From Gracilaria domingensis (taxonomy: Eukaryota; Rhodophyta; Florideophyceae; Gracilariales; Gracilariaceae), in contig VCMS01000422.1 in assembly GCA_022539475.1 (NCBI GenBank), forward strand, positions 1 to 35,246: a stretch of DNA of 35,246 bases. Direction: 5' to 3'. The notes under the pieces were generated by a model. The model searched no databases, was not told the DNA's origin, and saw only the letters and a program-made list of their open reading frames with translations. The position numbers and the translations under genes are program-made. This document shows positions 20,015 to 30,760 of this stretch, piece by piece. Position 1 is the stretch's first letter. Every line of letters begins with the position of its first letter.

Positions 20015-20792
20015 TGTTGGATGTTGACCCTGTGCTGTCACTGAAAACCAAAAGTTCTGGGGAGCATGGGCTGTTTTGGAGGGTGCCGTTGGAAAAGCGC
20101 ACATGCGCCTCTGCGCAAACTCAACGTGAAACGGGCTTCTGATTGGCTACTGCAAATGGTCATATGCATTGTGGTTGGTACAAGTGTTGTGGCGCTAATG
20201 GGTTGTTTCCAGGGTACACGTGTGTAGCTAATACACTGGGCATGCTGTACATGATGCACAGGGTACACACGTATGTACGGGGACATGTAGGACAGCTTCA
20301 TGTGACTTTGGCACTATGGTGAAGAGTAGATGCGCTGTCAAGAGGTTTACACTGTGGTATTGTTGGTGACGTAGGACTTGGAGTGGGTTTGTGGTGAAGT
20401 GTTGTTGGTGAGCTTGTACGTAACTGTTATGGTGTCGTGTAGGGATTACAGTGTGTTGTCACTATGTGAATCTGTGCATGGTCATGGTTATGTGTAGGCA
20501 CGTAACTTGTTGTGCACTGTTGTGCACTGTTGTGCTTTGTTGTTGTAAGCTGCCACGATAGTGTGGGAGTGTTACCATGTCATGTTAGAAGATGATTGGT
20601 AGTATTGAGTGTCTCTAGCTAGTGGTTTAGGTATTGGTTGGAGTTGGAGTTGTGCGATGGTTGCGCAAAGTAGTTCTATATAAGCGGTGACTCGAGCGCC
20701 TCCAAGTAAATTCCGAGCCAGAGCTGGCGAACTTCCCTTCACTCCCCACATCCTTTCTCTCAACCTTCCCTTTCCAGCTATAACCTCCATCA
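20015..20792 (+). mobile_element. B-family LTR (+) with PBS
   Basis: TGTTGGATG...CTCCATCA, 778 bp, with TATATAAG near 20678. It is followed at 20793 by PBS GGTTATGGGCCCAGC, so it is a 5' LTR. It stands head-to-head with B's 5' LTR across the RT fragment. Confidence 0.88.
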
Positions 20793-20910
20793 GGTTATGG
20801 GCCCAGCCCCGCTGACCTCTGCCGTTATCGTTCGTCCATCGCCGCTCTCCCTCACCGCCGTTCATCCGTTTCGCTGTTTTCCTTCTCGTTCTCTCCTTCG
20901 TTGCGTCGGG
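20793..20910 (+). other. PBS and truncated leader of a B-family element
   Basis: PBS 20793-20807, then ~100 bases matching the start of the B leader (as at 34887 onward). It is broken at GCGTCGGG by the D LTR end at 20911. Confidence 0.8.
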
Positions 20911-21900
20911 TGTTAGAGGTTATAGCTGGGATCAGAAAGTTGACATGAGGAAGGATGGGGGGATGCAAGGAAAGTTCGCCAGCTCTAGCTCAGATTTATT
21001 TGGAGGTGCTTGAGTCACAACTTATATAGCACTTCTTCGCTACTCCATCATGCGATTCCAACTCTGACCAACATGCAACTCACTAACCAGAGACACTCAA
21101 TACTACCAATCATCTACCGACATAACATGGTAACAGTGTCAAACTGCTTACAACAGCAGTGCACAACAACGCACAACAGTGTACAAGAGTGCACAACAAT
21201 TCCGTACACTACTGCACAGCAGTGCACAACAATGCACAACAATGTAGTAGCCATACACGTCCCTGACAGTGTACCGACACATTTCGACAGCACACCGCGA
21301 GCACCACACATCAATGCAGTCAACAATATGACAGCAGACCATAGCAACGCGACCATGCATACACACAATGCAACACCTCACCATTATGACCAGACATGCT
21401 TACGGAACATGACACAACACTTCACGTGTTGCTTGCACGCTGTAATCCTGTACGGATGTACACGACACCGTAATGTATACGTGCCAGACACCCAAGTCCC
21501 ACATCATCAACAAGTACCTGTAAACCAGATGACCAGTCACTCAGCTGCAACATGTTCCATTCATCCATACACACACATGTGCATGTAGCACAACCCAGAC
21601 ATGATGTACACTTCACAACACTGACAGTGCTGCAACCTGTACCATGCGTTCACATACATGGCCTTGCAACCTGTACTCCATGACCACTGTGCAACCTGTC
21701 ATCGTTGTACCTTGTGGTCATCCTAGCTGAACGACAGCATTCCATTGTAGACATAAAGGTTCAACCCATACTGAGTATACCACATAGCAACGTAGTATAC
21801 CAAACAGAACAATATCAATCTCGGTTTCATATATCAAGGTGCCATTCTACACTCCACACATCTCAACTGCTTGATGTCAGTGACAGCATGACTTCCAACA
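20911..21900 (-). mobile_element. D-family LTR (3' LTR of D0)
   Basis: 990 bp; minus-strand TGTTGGAAG at 21900 to CCTCTAACA at 20911. The polypurine tract just beyond identifies it as the 3' LTR of a minus-strand D element. It contains a long array of GTGCACAACA-type decamers (about 21160-21245) and a TATA box CTATATAAG (minus, near 21023). Confidence 0.87.
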
Positions 21901-21911
21901 CCCTCTCTCTG
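21901..21911 (-). other. Polypurine tract of D0
   Basis: Minus-strand CAGAGAGAGGG adjoining the LTR start. Confidence 0.78.
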
Positions 21912-23104
21912 TTACTGACTTCAAGCGACCAGCGCTCCTGGCCAAGTACATGCTAAGTAACAAGTCGGGCAGTCAAGAAACCAACGTTACTGCACTTAAA
22001 ACTTACGATGGCCAGCGGTGACAACCAAACATCAAGTGCAGTTAGCGTGTGTCCAAGTCCACGGCTGTACCGTTCTACCAGTATACCAAGATCATAGTTC
22101 TGTTCTGTACGATTCGGATGTTCTGCAAACACCCTCCTTTCGTCACACACTCTGAACTTCTCACTCATCCTTCGTATGGCAACGAAGGCAACAGCTTCTG
22201 GTTCAAACAGATATCAACAACAGACAGTGAGAGCCTAAGTCTGAGTATGTTACTCTGACACCCTCCCTCTCTCACTGGCTTTGAACTTCTCTCGGAACCA
22301 AAATGCACCTCAGAGTCCTTCACAAAAGGGATCTAGACGTTCACAAGTGACCACATTTTAGACACCGAAAACAAATGTTGCTTCGAGCATGTAACACATA
22401 ACAACCTCTCGGAGCACCACTAATCACATTACTTCAACCAGACATGCAAACACACGCAACCTTCTGGTTCAAGACCGATTTTCTTAACACCGGGCATGCA
22501 ACAAGTAGCAACCTTCCAATTCAACATCACCTTCGTAACAGCTGGACATGCAAAAGAGAGCAACCTTCCAGCTCAACAAATCTCTTCAAAGAGCGGACAT
22601 ACAAAATCACAGCAACCTTCCGCGAATAACACACAAAGAGAATTGCAACACAGGCATCCTGGACTTTCAAAATGACAACCTTCCAGGCCCCGTCCCTACA
22701 AAGTGATGTCCTACACACTCAGGCATGAAACACTCAACCTCCTGAGTCAATTAGCTCTTTCATTCACACCGGACATGCAAACACATAGCAAACTTCCAGT
22801 GACAACAAACTGAAACAAAGAGCAAAACAAACATCACAAGCAATGAAACAAACACTCAGGCATGAAACACTCAACCTCCTGAATCGAACAGCTCTTCCAT
22901 AACCCAGACATGCATACATGTAACAACCTTCTGGAAACATGAGAACAACATGGAGAGCAAAACACACATCACAAGTGATCAATAATACACTCAGGCATGA
23001 AACACTCAGCCTCCTGAGTCAAACAGCTCTTCCATACACACCGGACATGCAACCAAATAGCAACCTTCCGGTACAACATAAGTAAAGCGAAGAGCACAGC
23101 ACAC
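21912..23104 (-). mobile_element. 3' internal region of D0 including hairpin array
   Basis: Reverse-complement homologue of about 25430-26621 of D1, more diverged. The hairpin array covers about 22329-23085; AGCTGGA/TCCAGCT, GCGGA/TCCGC and GCTTCGAG/CTCGGAGC stems are all visible. No coding capacity: the longest ORFs (60-70 codons) lack domains. It is cut at 23105 by D1 in the opposite orientation, so the D0 leader, PBS and 5' LTR are missing. Confidence 0.8.
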
Positions 23105-24097
23105 TGTTGGAAGTCATGCTGTCACTGACATCAAGCAGTTGAGATGTGTGGAGTCTAGAATGGTACCTTGATACGTGAAACCGAGATTGATGTTGTTCTG
23201 TTTGGTATTCTACGTTGCTGTGTGGTATACTCAGTATGGGTTGAACGTTTATGGCTACACTGGAACGCTATCGTTCAGCTGGGATGACCACAAGGTACAA
23301 CGATGACAGGTTGTACAGTGGTCATGAAGTACAGGGTTGAAGGCTATGTATGTGCACACAAGGTACAGGTGGCAGCACTGTCAGTGTTGTGAAGTTTACA
23401 CCATGTTTGAGTTGTGCTACATGCAAATGTGTGTGTATGGATGAATGGAACATGTTGCAGCTAAGTGACTGACGTCATGTGGTTTACAGGTACTTGTTGA
23501 TGATGTGGGACTTGGGTATCTGGCACGTACACTCTACGGTGTGGTATACAGATTACAGCGTGCCAGCAACACGTGAAGTGTGATGTGATGTTCCGTAAGC
23601 ATGGCTGGTCATGATGGTGAGGTGTTGCATTGTGTGTATGCATGGTCGTGTTACTATGGTGAGCTGTCATATTGTTGACTGCGTTGATGTGTGGTGCTCG
23701 TGGTGTGCTGTAGAAATGTGTCGGTACACTGTCAGGGACGTGCATGGCTACTACATTGGTGTGCATTGTTGTGCATTGTTGTGCACTGCTGTGCAGTAGT
23801 GTACTGAATTGTTGTGCACTGTTGTACACTGTTGTGCGTTGTTGTGCACTGCTGTTGTAAGCAGTTTGGCACTGTTACCATGTTATGTCTGTAGATGATT
23901 GGTAGTATTGAGTGTCTCTGGTTAGTGAGTTGCATGTTGGTCAGAGTTGGAGTCCCATGATGGAGTAGCGAAGAAGTGCTATATAGGTTGTGACTCAAGC
24001 ACCTCCAAGTAAATCTGAGCCAGAGCTGGCGAACTTCCCTTGCATCCCCCCATCCTTCCTCATGTCAACTTTCTGATCCCAGCTATAACCTCTAACA
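23105..24097 (+). mobile_element. 5' LTR of non-autonomous element D1
   Basis: 993 bp, TGTTGGAAG...CCTCTAACA. It is unlike B in U3 but homologous to B from the ATTGGTAGTATTGAGTGTCTC block through U5. It carries a TATA box (TATATA, 23980-23985) and about nine TTGTGCACTG-like decamers (about 23757-23860). Minus-strand ORFs rich in Thr/His/Asn here are products of that repeat, not genes. Confidence 0.9.
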
Positions 24098-24112
24098 GGT
24101 TATGGGCCCAGC
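24098..24112 (+). other. Primer-binding site of D1
   Basis: GGTTATGGGCCCAGC directly after the LTR; same initiator tRNA-Met half-tRNA complement as in B. Confidence 0.88.
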
Positions 24113-25013
24113 CCCGCTGACCTCTGCCGTTTGTCGTTCCTCATGAGGTTTCCCTTTCCGCCGCTCTCCCTCACCGCCGTCCGTGTTGTTGAACGCCGTT
24201 GTTGATGTTTTCGATGTTTTTTCTCCGTCGTGTTTCTTGTCATTGACCGGTTTGGTGGTGTTGTATTTCCCTTTTGGTTTGCGTTCCTCCCTGAGGGCGT
24301 TCTGGTGGTAGTGGCTCGACGCTGTTCTACTTTCGTGATTCTGTTTGGTTTCTAGTTCATTTTCGTTTTCGTCGATCGCTATCCGCTTTGTTGGTTTCTC
24401 GCCTCTGTTTTCGTTGTTGTGATCCCCGTGTCGTGTTTGCGGGTTCTGATCCGAGGGGTTGAGTACCGTTGTCGTTGAAGTCTGTGCACTTGTGTGTTGT
24501 GCTCAGCATTCGTTTTTTCGTTGAAGTCCGGGCACTGCCTGTGTGCTCGGCATTTGTGGTGATCACTTGGGTTTCGGTGCGACGAGCGGTTGATCCGAGC
24601 AATCGGGGACGTTAGTCTGGCGGCTTGAACCAATTCGGACGCACTGTCGAGCGGGCTCCCACCGGTCCTTCGGGGCAGATAACGGTGTCGGTCGGAAGAC
24701 CTGGTAGTACCGCGAGGGCTGAAGTTGACGGGGTGCCGTGACGTACTGCATCGAACAGGGGTGGTTCACCTTTGTTGTGTGTGACCTGACTGTGTGTTGG
24801 GTTCTTGATCTGTTGGGAAGACAAACTGAAACGAGCTTTTGATCCGTACTGCTGCGGTGCTGCGGGGAGGCGACGTGTCGTAGGCTGACCTCCTTTTCAG
24901 GATCAGGCCGCTTGTGAACTTGATTGTTTGCTTGCTGGAAGCGTACCTCGGTTTGTCATAGTACCTGCAGTATCAGGGTCGCGCAAGTTCTTGCAAGAGA
25001 CCAGAGAGGGTTT
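24113..25013 (+). other. 5' leader of D1
   Basis: Homologous to the B leader (17592-18476 reverse complemented) from CCGCTGACCTCTGCCG onward. No gag start and no conserved ORF. Shared leader sequence is the main reason to call D a derivative of B. Confidence 0.75.
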
Positions 25014-25190
25014 AACTTGGTGAAGGCATATCTTTGGTCACTAACCATCCTCTGGACGTCTCGTAGAGAGCGACGCGCTTTCTCCTGGAACGCAGGAGGA
25101 GGTAGACAGAAGAAAGTCGTTTCCTACCCGGAGGGTCTCCGGGGGTCAGGGGTCCGACTCCCTAGGGTACCAGGAATCTTAGTTCCTTAT
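25014..25190 (+). ncRNA. Structured leader module, D-type
   Basis: Stems visible in order: CTCCTG-GAACG-CAGGAG (25082-25098), CCCGGAG-GGT-CTCCGGG (25127-25143), AGGG/CCCT (25148-25151 with 25160-25163) and AGGAA-TCTTAG-TTCCT (25172-25187). Equivalent C stems are GCTCTG/CAGAGC, CCTGG/CCAGG, AGAGGT/ACCTCT and GGAT/ATCC: different bases, same layout. Also contains self-complementary CCCTAGGG and GGTACC. Confidence 0.58.
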
Positions 25191-25234
25191 GCACCCGATC
25201 GCTTGCAGTTTGTTGTTGTTATTCTCGCTACAGT

Positions 25235-26201
25235 TCAGGAGGTGGAGTGTTTCCTGCCTGAGACTGTGTGTGTGAGATTCGTTTATGACACTTCCTGGGT
25301 GTTTATTGTTGAACATGTCTGAGCTCTTCTTTGTATCAACTTTGGAAAGTTGAGATGTTACTTGTCCGTTGTTATCGTGACTTCCTTACGCAGGCTCAGA
25401 AGGTTGTCGTTATGTATGCCCGGGATGTGTGCTGTGCTCTTCGCTTTACTTCTGTTGTACCGGAAGGTTGCTATTTGGTTGCATGTCCGGTGTGTATGGA
25501 AGAGCTGTTTGACTCAGGAGGTTGAGTGTTTCATGCCTGAGTGTATTATTGATCACTTGTGATGTGTGTTTTGCTCTCCATGTTGTTTTCATGTTACCGG
25601 GAGGTTGCTACTTGTATGTATGTCCGGTGTATGGAAGAGCTGTTTTGATTCAGGAGGTTGAGTGTTTCATGCCTGAGTGTTTGTTTCATCGCTTGTGATG
25701 TTTCTCTTTGCTCTTTGTTTCAATTTGTTGCCACTGGAAGATTGCTATGTGTCTGCATGTCCGGTGTGAATGAAAGAGCTGTTTGACTCAGGAGTTTAAG
25801 TGTTTCATGCCTGAGTGTGTAGGACATCACTTTGTATGGACGGGGCCTGGAAGGTTGTCATTTTGCAAGTCCAGGATGCCTGTGTTGCAATTCTCTTTGT
25901 GTGTTATTCGCGGAAGGTTGCTGTGATTTTGAATGTCCGCTGTTTGAAGAGATTTGTTGAGCTGGAAGGTTGCTCTCTTTTGCATGTCCAGCTGCTACGA
26001 AGGTGATGTTGAACTGGAAGGTTGCTACTTGTTGCATGTCCGGTGTTCAGAAAATCGGTCTTGAATCAGAAGGTTGCGTGTGTTTGCATGTCTGGTTGAA
26101 GTACTGTGATTAATGGTGCTCCGAGAGGTTGTTATGTGTTACATGCTCGGAGCAACATTTGTTTTCGGTGTCTAGAATGTGGTCAGTTGTGGACGTCTAG
26201 A
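25235..26201 (+). repeat. Array of covarying hairpins in D1 (noncoding)
   Basis: At least twelve hairpins share a loop-side consensus, roughly GGAAGGTTGC-(N9-12)-GCATGTCC, inside stems of different sequence. Stems: ACCGGA/TCCGGT (25459, 25486), ACTCAGG/CCTGAGT (25512, 25536), ACCGG/CCGGT (25596, 25624), CACTGGA/TCCGGTG (25732, 25760), ACTCAGG/CCTGAGT (25786, 25810), CCTGGA/TCCAGG (25846, 25870), GCGGA/TCCGC (25910, 25936), AGCTGGA/TCCAGCT (25960, 25987), ACTGGA/TCCGGT (26013, 26039), an 11-bp arm pair (26060, 26091), GCTCCGAG/CTCGGAGC (26118, 26146) and TCTAGA/TCTAGA (26171, 26196). The first six form three dimers with a ~137-bp period; later ones are ~50-60 bp apart. It occupies the place where gag-pol would lie. 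Confidence 0.82.
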
Positions 26202-26621
26202 TCCCTTTTGTGAAGGACTCTGAGGTGCATTTTGGTTCCGAGAGAAGTTCAAAGCCAGTGAGAGAGGGAGAGTGTCAGAGTAACATCCTCAGACTTAGGC
26301 TCTCACTGTCTGTTGTTGATATCTGTTTGAACCGGAAGCTGTTGTCTTCGTTGCCATACGAAGGATGAGTAAGAAGTTCAGAGTGTGTGACAAAAGGAGG
26401 GTGTTTCCAGAACATCCGAATCGTACAGAACAGAACTATGATCTTGGTGTACTGGTAGAACGGTACAGCCGTGGGCTTGGACACACACTAACTGCACTTG
26501 ATGTTTGGTTGTCACCGTTGGCCATCGTAAGGTTTATTTGCAGTAACATTGGTTTCTTGACTGCCCGACTTGTTACTTAGCATGTACTTGACCAGGAGCG
26601 CTGGTTGCTTGAAGTCAGTAA
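26202..26621 (+). other. 3' internal region of D1
   Basis: Contains an upstream purine tract followed by TG (GAGAGAGGGAGAG then TGTCAGAG, near 26262-26276), resembling a second polypurine tract/LTR-start boundary, then ~345 bases to the real tract. An ORF on the plus strand (26365-26580, 71 codons) and one on the minus strand (26275-26484) recur in other D copies but show no known domain. No convincing gene. Confidence 0.6.
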
Positions 26622-26632
26622 CAGAGGGAGGG
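26622..26632 (+). other. Polypurine tract of D1
   Basis: CAGAGGGAGGG directly before the LTR at 26633. Confidence 0.82.
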
Positions 26633-27625
26633 TGTTGGAAGTCATGCTGTCACTGACATCAAGCAGTTGAGATGTGTGGAGTCTAGAATGGTACCTTGAT
26701 ACGTGAAACCGAGATTGATGTTGTTCTGTTTGGTATACTACGTTGCTGTGTGGTATACTCAGTATGGGTTGAACGTTTATGGCTACACTGGAACGCTATC
26801 GTTCAGCTGGGATGACCACAAGGTACAACGATGACAGGTTGTACAGTGGTCATGAAGTACAGGGTTGAAGGCTATGTATGTGCACACAAGGTACAGGTGG
26901 CAGCACTGTCAGTGTTGTGAAGTTTACACCATGTTTGAGTTGTGCTACATGCAAATGTGTGTGTATGGATGAATGGAACATGTTGCAGCTAAGTGACTGA
27001 CGTCATGTGGTTTACAGGTACTTGTTGATGATGTGGGACTTGGGTATCTGGCACGTACACTCTACGGTGTGGTGTACAGATTACAGCGTGCCAGCAACAC
27101 GTGAAGTGTGATGTGATGTTCCGTAAGCATGGCTGGTCATGATGGTGAGGTGTTGCATTGTGTGTATGCATGGTCGTGTTACTATGGTGAGCTGTCATAT
27201 TGTTGACTGCGTTGATGTGTGGTGCTCGTGGTGTGCTGTAGAAATGTGTCGGTACACTGTCAGGGACGTGCATGGCTACTACATTGGTGTGCATTGTTGT
27301 GCATTGTTGTGCACTGCTGTGCAGTAGTGTACTGAATTGTTGTGCACTGTTGTACACTGTTGTGCGTTGTTGTGCACTGCTGTTGTAAGCAGTTTGGCAC
27401 TGTTACCATGTTATGTCTGTAGATGATTGGTAGTATTGAGTGTCTCTGGTTAGTGAGTTGCATGTTGGTCAGAGTTGGAGTCCCATGATGGAGTAGCGAA
27501 GAAGTGCTATATAGGTTGTGACTCAAGCACCTCCAAGTAAATCTGAGCCAGAGCTGGCGAACTTCCCTTGCATCCCCCCATCCTTCCTCATGTCAACTTT
27601 CTGATCCCAGCTATAACCTCTAACA
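26633..27625 (+). mobile_element. D LTR shared by D1 (3') and D2 (5')
   Basis: 993 bp, nearly identical to 23105-24097 and 29768-30760. It closes D1 and opens D2, giving an LTR-internal-LTR-internal-LTR array. No PBS follows it. Confidence 0.9.
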
Positions 27626-29767
27626 TGTGTTGTGCTCAGCATTCGTTTTTTCGTTGAAGTCCGGGCACTGCCTGTGTGCTCGGCATTTGTGGTGATCACT
27701 TGGGTTTCGGTGCGACGAGCGGTTGATCCGAGCAATCGGGGACGTTAGTCTGGCGGCTTGAACCAATTCGGACGCGCTGTCGAGCGGGCTCCCACCGGTC
27801 CTTCGGGGCAGATAACGGTGTCGGTCGGAAGACCTGGTAGTACCGCCAGTGCTGAAGTTGACGGGGTGCCGTGACGTACTGCATCGAACAGGGGTGGTTC
27901 ACCTTTGTTGTGTGTGACCTGACTGTGTGTTGGGTTCTTGATCTGTTGGGAAGACAAACTGAAACGAGCTTTTGATCCGTACTGCTGCGGTGGTGCGGGG
28001 AGGCGACGTGTCGTAGGCTGACCTCCTTTTCAGGATCAGGCCGCTTGTGAACTTGATTGTTTGCTTGCTGGAAGCGTACCTCGGTTTGTCATAGTACCTG
28101 CAGTATCAAGGTCGCGCAAGTTCTTGCAAGAGACCAGAGAGGGTTTAACTTGGTGAAGGCATATCTTTGGTCACTAACCATCCTCTGGACGTCTCGTAGA
28201 GAACGACGCGCCTTCTCCTGGAACGCAGGAGGAGGTAGACAGAAGAAAGTCGTTTCCTACCCGGAGGGTCTCCGGGGGTCAGGGGTCCGACTCCCTAGGG
28301 TACCAGGAATCTTAGTTCCTTATGCACCCGATCGCTTGCAGTTTGTTGTTGTTATGCTGGCTACAGTTCAGGAGGTGGAGTGTTTCCTGCCTGAGACTGT
28401 GTGTGTGAGATTCGTTTATGACACTTCCTGGGTGTTTGTTGTTGAACATGTCTGAGCTCTTCTTTGTATCAACTTTGGAAAGTTGCGATGTTACTTGTCC
28501 GTTGTTATCGTGACTTCCTTACGCAGGCTCAGAAGGTTGTCGTTATGTATGCCCGGGATGTGTGCTGTGCTCTTCGCTTTACTTCTGTTGTACCGGAAGG
28601 TTGCTATTTGTCTGCATGTCCGGTGTGTACGGAAGAGCTGTTTGACTCAGGAGGTTGAGTGTTTCATGCCTGAGTGTACTATTGATCACTTGTGATGTGT
28701 GTTTTGCTCTCCATGTTGTTTTCATGTTACCGGGAGGTTGCTACTTGTATGTATGTCCGGTGTATGGAAGAGCTGTTTTGATTCAGGAGGTTGAGTGTTT
28801 CATGCCTGAGTGTTTGTTTCATCGCTTGTGATGTTTCTCTTTGCTCTTTGTTTCAATTTGTTGCCACTGGAAGATTGCTATGTGTCTGCATGTCCGGTGT
28901 GAATGAAAGAGCTGTTTGACTCAGCAGTTTAAGTGTTTCATGCCTGAGTGTGTAGGACATCACTTTGTATGGACGGGGCCTGGAAGGTTGTCATTTTGCA
29001 AGTCCAGGATGCCTGTGTTGCAATTCTCTTTGTGTGTTATTCGCGGAAGGTTGCCGTGATTTTGCATGTCCGCTGTTTGAAGAGATTTGTTGAGCTGGAA
29101 GGTTGCTCTCTTTTGCATGTCCAGCTGTTACGAAGGTGATGTTGAACTGGAAGGTTGCTACTTGTTGCATGTCCGGTGTTCAGAAAATCGGTCTTGAATC
29201 AGAAGGTTGCGTGTGTTTGCATGTCTGGTTGAAGTACTGTGATTAATGGTGCTCCGAGAGGTTGTTATGTGTTACATGCTCGGAGCAACATTCGTTTTTC
29301 GGTGTCTAGAATGTGGTCAGTTGTGGACGTCTAGATCCCTTTTGTGAAGGACTCTGAGGTGCATTTTGGTTCCGAGAGAAGTTCAAAGCCAGTGAGAGAG
29401 GGAGGGTGTCAGAGTAACATCCTCAGACTTAGGCTCTCACTGTCTGTTGTTGATATCTGTTTGACCCCGGAAGCTGTTGTCTTCGTTGCCATACGAAGGA
29501 TGAGTAAGAAGTTCAGAGTGTGTGACAAAAGAAGGGTGTTTCCAGAACATCCGAATCGTACAGAACAGAACTATGATCTTGGTATACCGGTAGAACGGTA
29601 CAGCCGTGGGCTTGGACACACACTAACTGCACTTGATGTTTGGTTGTCACCGTTGGCCATCGTAAGGTTTATTTGCAGTAACATTGGTTTCTTGACTGCC
29701 CGACTTGTTACTTAGCATGTACTTGACCAGGAGCGCTGGTTGCTTGAAGTCAGTAACAGAGGGAGGG
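27626..29767 (+). mobile_element. Internal region of D2 (lacks PBS and proximal leader)
   Basis: Begins TGTGTTGTGCTCAGC, equivalent to D1 position 24493, so 395 bp including the PBS are missing. It then follows D1 with few changes: structured module at about 28147-28323, hairpin array 28368-29335, polypurine tract 29757-29767. An ORF at 29344-29715 (123 codons) is longer than in D1 because of a small insertion and has no recognisable domain. Without a PBS, D2 could not start reverse transcription from its own RNA. Confidence 0.85.
28368..29335 (+). repeat. Hairpin array of D2
   Basis: Same cassette order as 25235-26201, shifted by ~3133 bp, with substitutions mostly outside stems. One stem is weakened (ACTCAGC in place of ACTCAGG near 28919). 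Confidence 0.8.
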
Positions 29768-30760
29768 TGTTGGAAGTCATGCTGTCACTGACATCAAGCA
29801 GTTGAGATGTGTGGAGTCTAGAATGGTACCTTGATACGTGAAACCGAGATTGATGTTGTTCTGTTTGGTATACTACGTTGCTGTGTGGTATACTCAGTAT
29901 GGGTTGAACGTTTATGGCTACACTGGAACGCTATCGTTCAGCTGGGATGACCACAAGGTACAACGATGACAGGTTGTACAGTGGTCATGAAGTACAGGGT
30001 TGAAGGCTATGTATGTGCACACAAGGTACAGGTGGCAGCACTGTCAGTGTTGTGAAGTTTACACCATGTTTGAGTTGTGCTACATGCAAATGTGTGTGTA
30101 TGGATGAATGGAACATGTTGCAGCTAAGTGACTGACGTCATGTGGTTTACAGGTACTTGTTGATGATGTGGGACTTGGGTATCTGGCACGTACACTCTAC
30201 GGTGTGGTGTACAGATTACAGCGTGCCAGCAACACGTGAAGTGTGATGTGATGTTCCGTAAGCATGGCTGGTCATGATGGTGAGGTGTTGCATTGTGTGT
30301 ATGCATGGTCGTGTTACTATGGTGAGCTGTCATATTGTTGACTGCGTTGATGTGTGGTGCTCGTGGTGTGCTGTAGAAATGTGTCGGTACACTGTCAGGG
30401 ACGTGCATGGCTACTACATTGGTGTGCATTGTTGTGCATTGTTGTGCACTGCTGTGCAGTAGTGTACTGAATTGTTGTGCACTGTTGTACACTGTTGTGC
30501 GTTGTTGTGCACTGCTGTTGTAAGCAGTTTGGCACTGTTACCATGTTATGTCTGTAGATGATTGGTAGTATTGAGTGTCTCTGGTTAGTGAGTTGCATGT
30601 TGGTCAGAGTTGGAGTCCCATGATGGAGTAGCGAAGAAGTGCTATATAGGTTGTGACTCAAGCACCTCCAAGTAAATCTGAGCCAGAGCTGGCGAACTTC
30701 CCTTGCATCCCCCCATCCTTCCTCATGTCAACTTTCTGATCCCAGCTATAACCTCTAACA
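29768..30760 (+). mobile_element. 3' LTR of D2
   Basis: 993 bp, TGTTGGAAG...CCTCTAACA, TATA box near 30643. It abuts the inverted internal region of element E at 30761. Confidence 0.9.

Noticed and set aside
23461..23829. 122-codon minus-strand ORF repeated in D LTRs (also 26989-27357 and 30124-30492)
   Set aside because: It is conserved only because the LTRs are near-identical; the N-terminal Gln/Thr/Cys run is the decamer repeat. No domain, and it lies antisense in U3.
24924..25322. 132-codon plus-strand ORF across the D leader, repeated in D2 and inverted in E
   Set aside because: It spans the structured module whose stems explain the conservation; the corresponding B and C leaders do not keep the frame.
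25459..26153. CRISPR-like regularly spaced repeats
   Set aside because: Units are hairpins with changing stems and no unique fixed-length spacers, in a eukaryotic LTR element with no cas genes.
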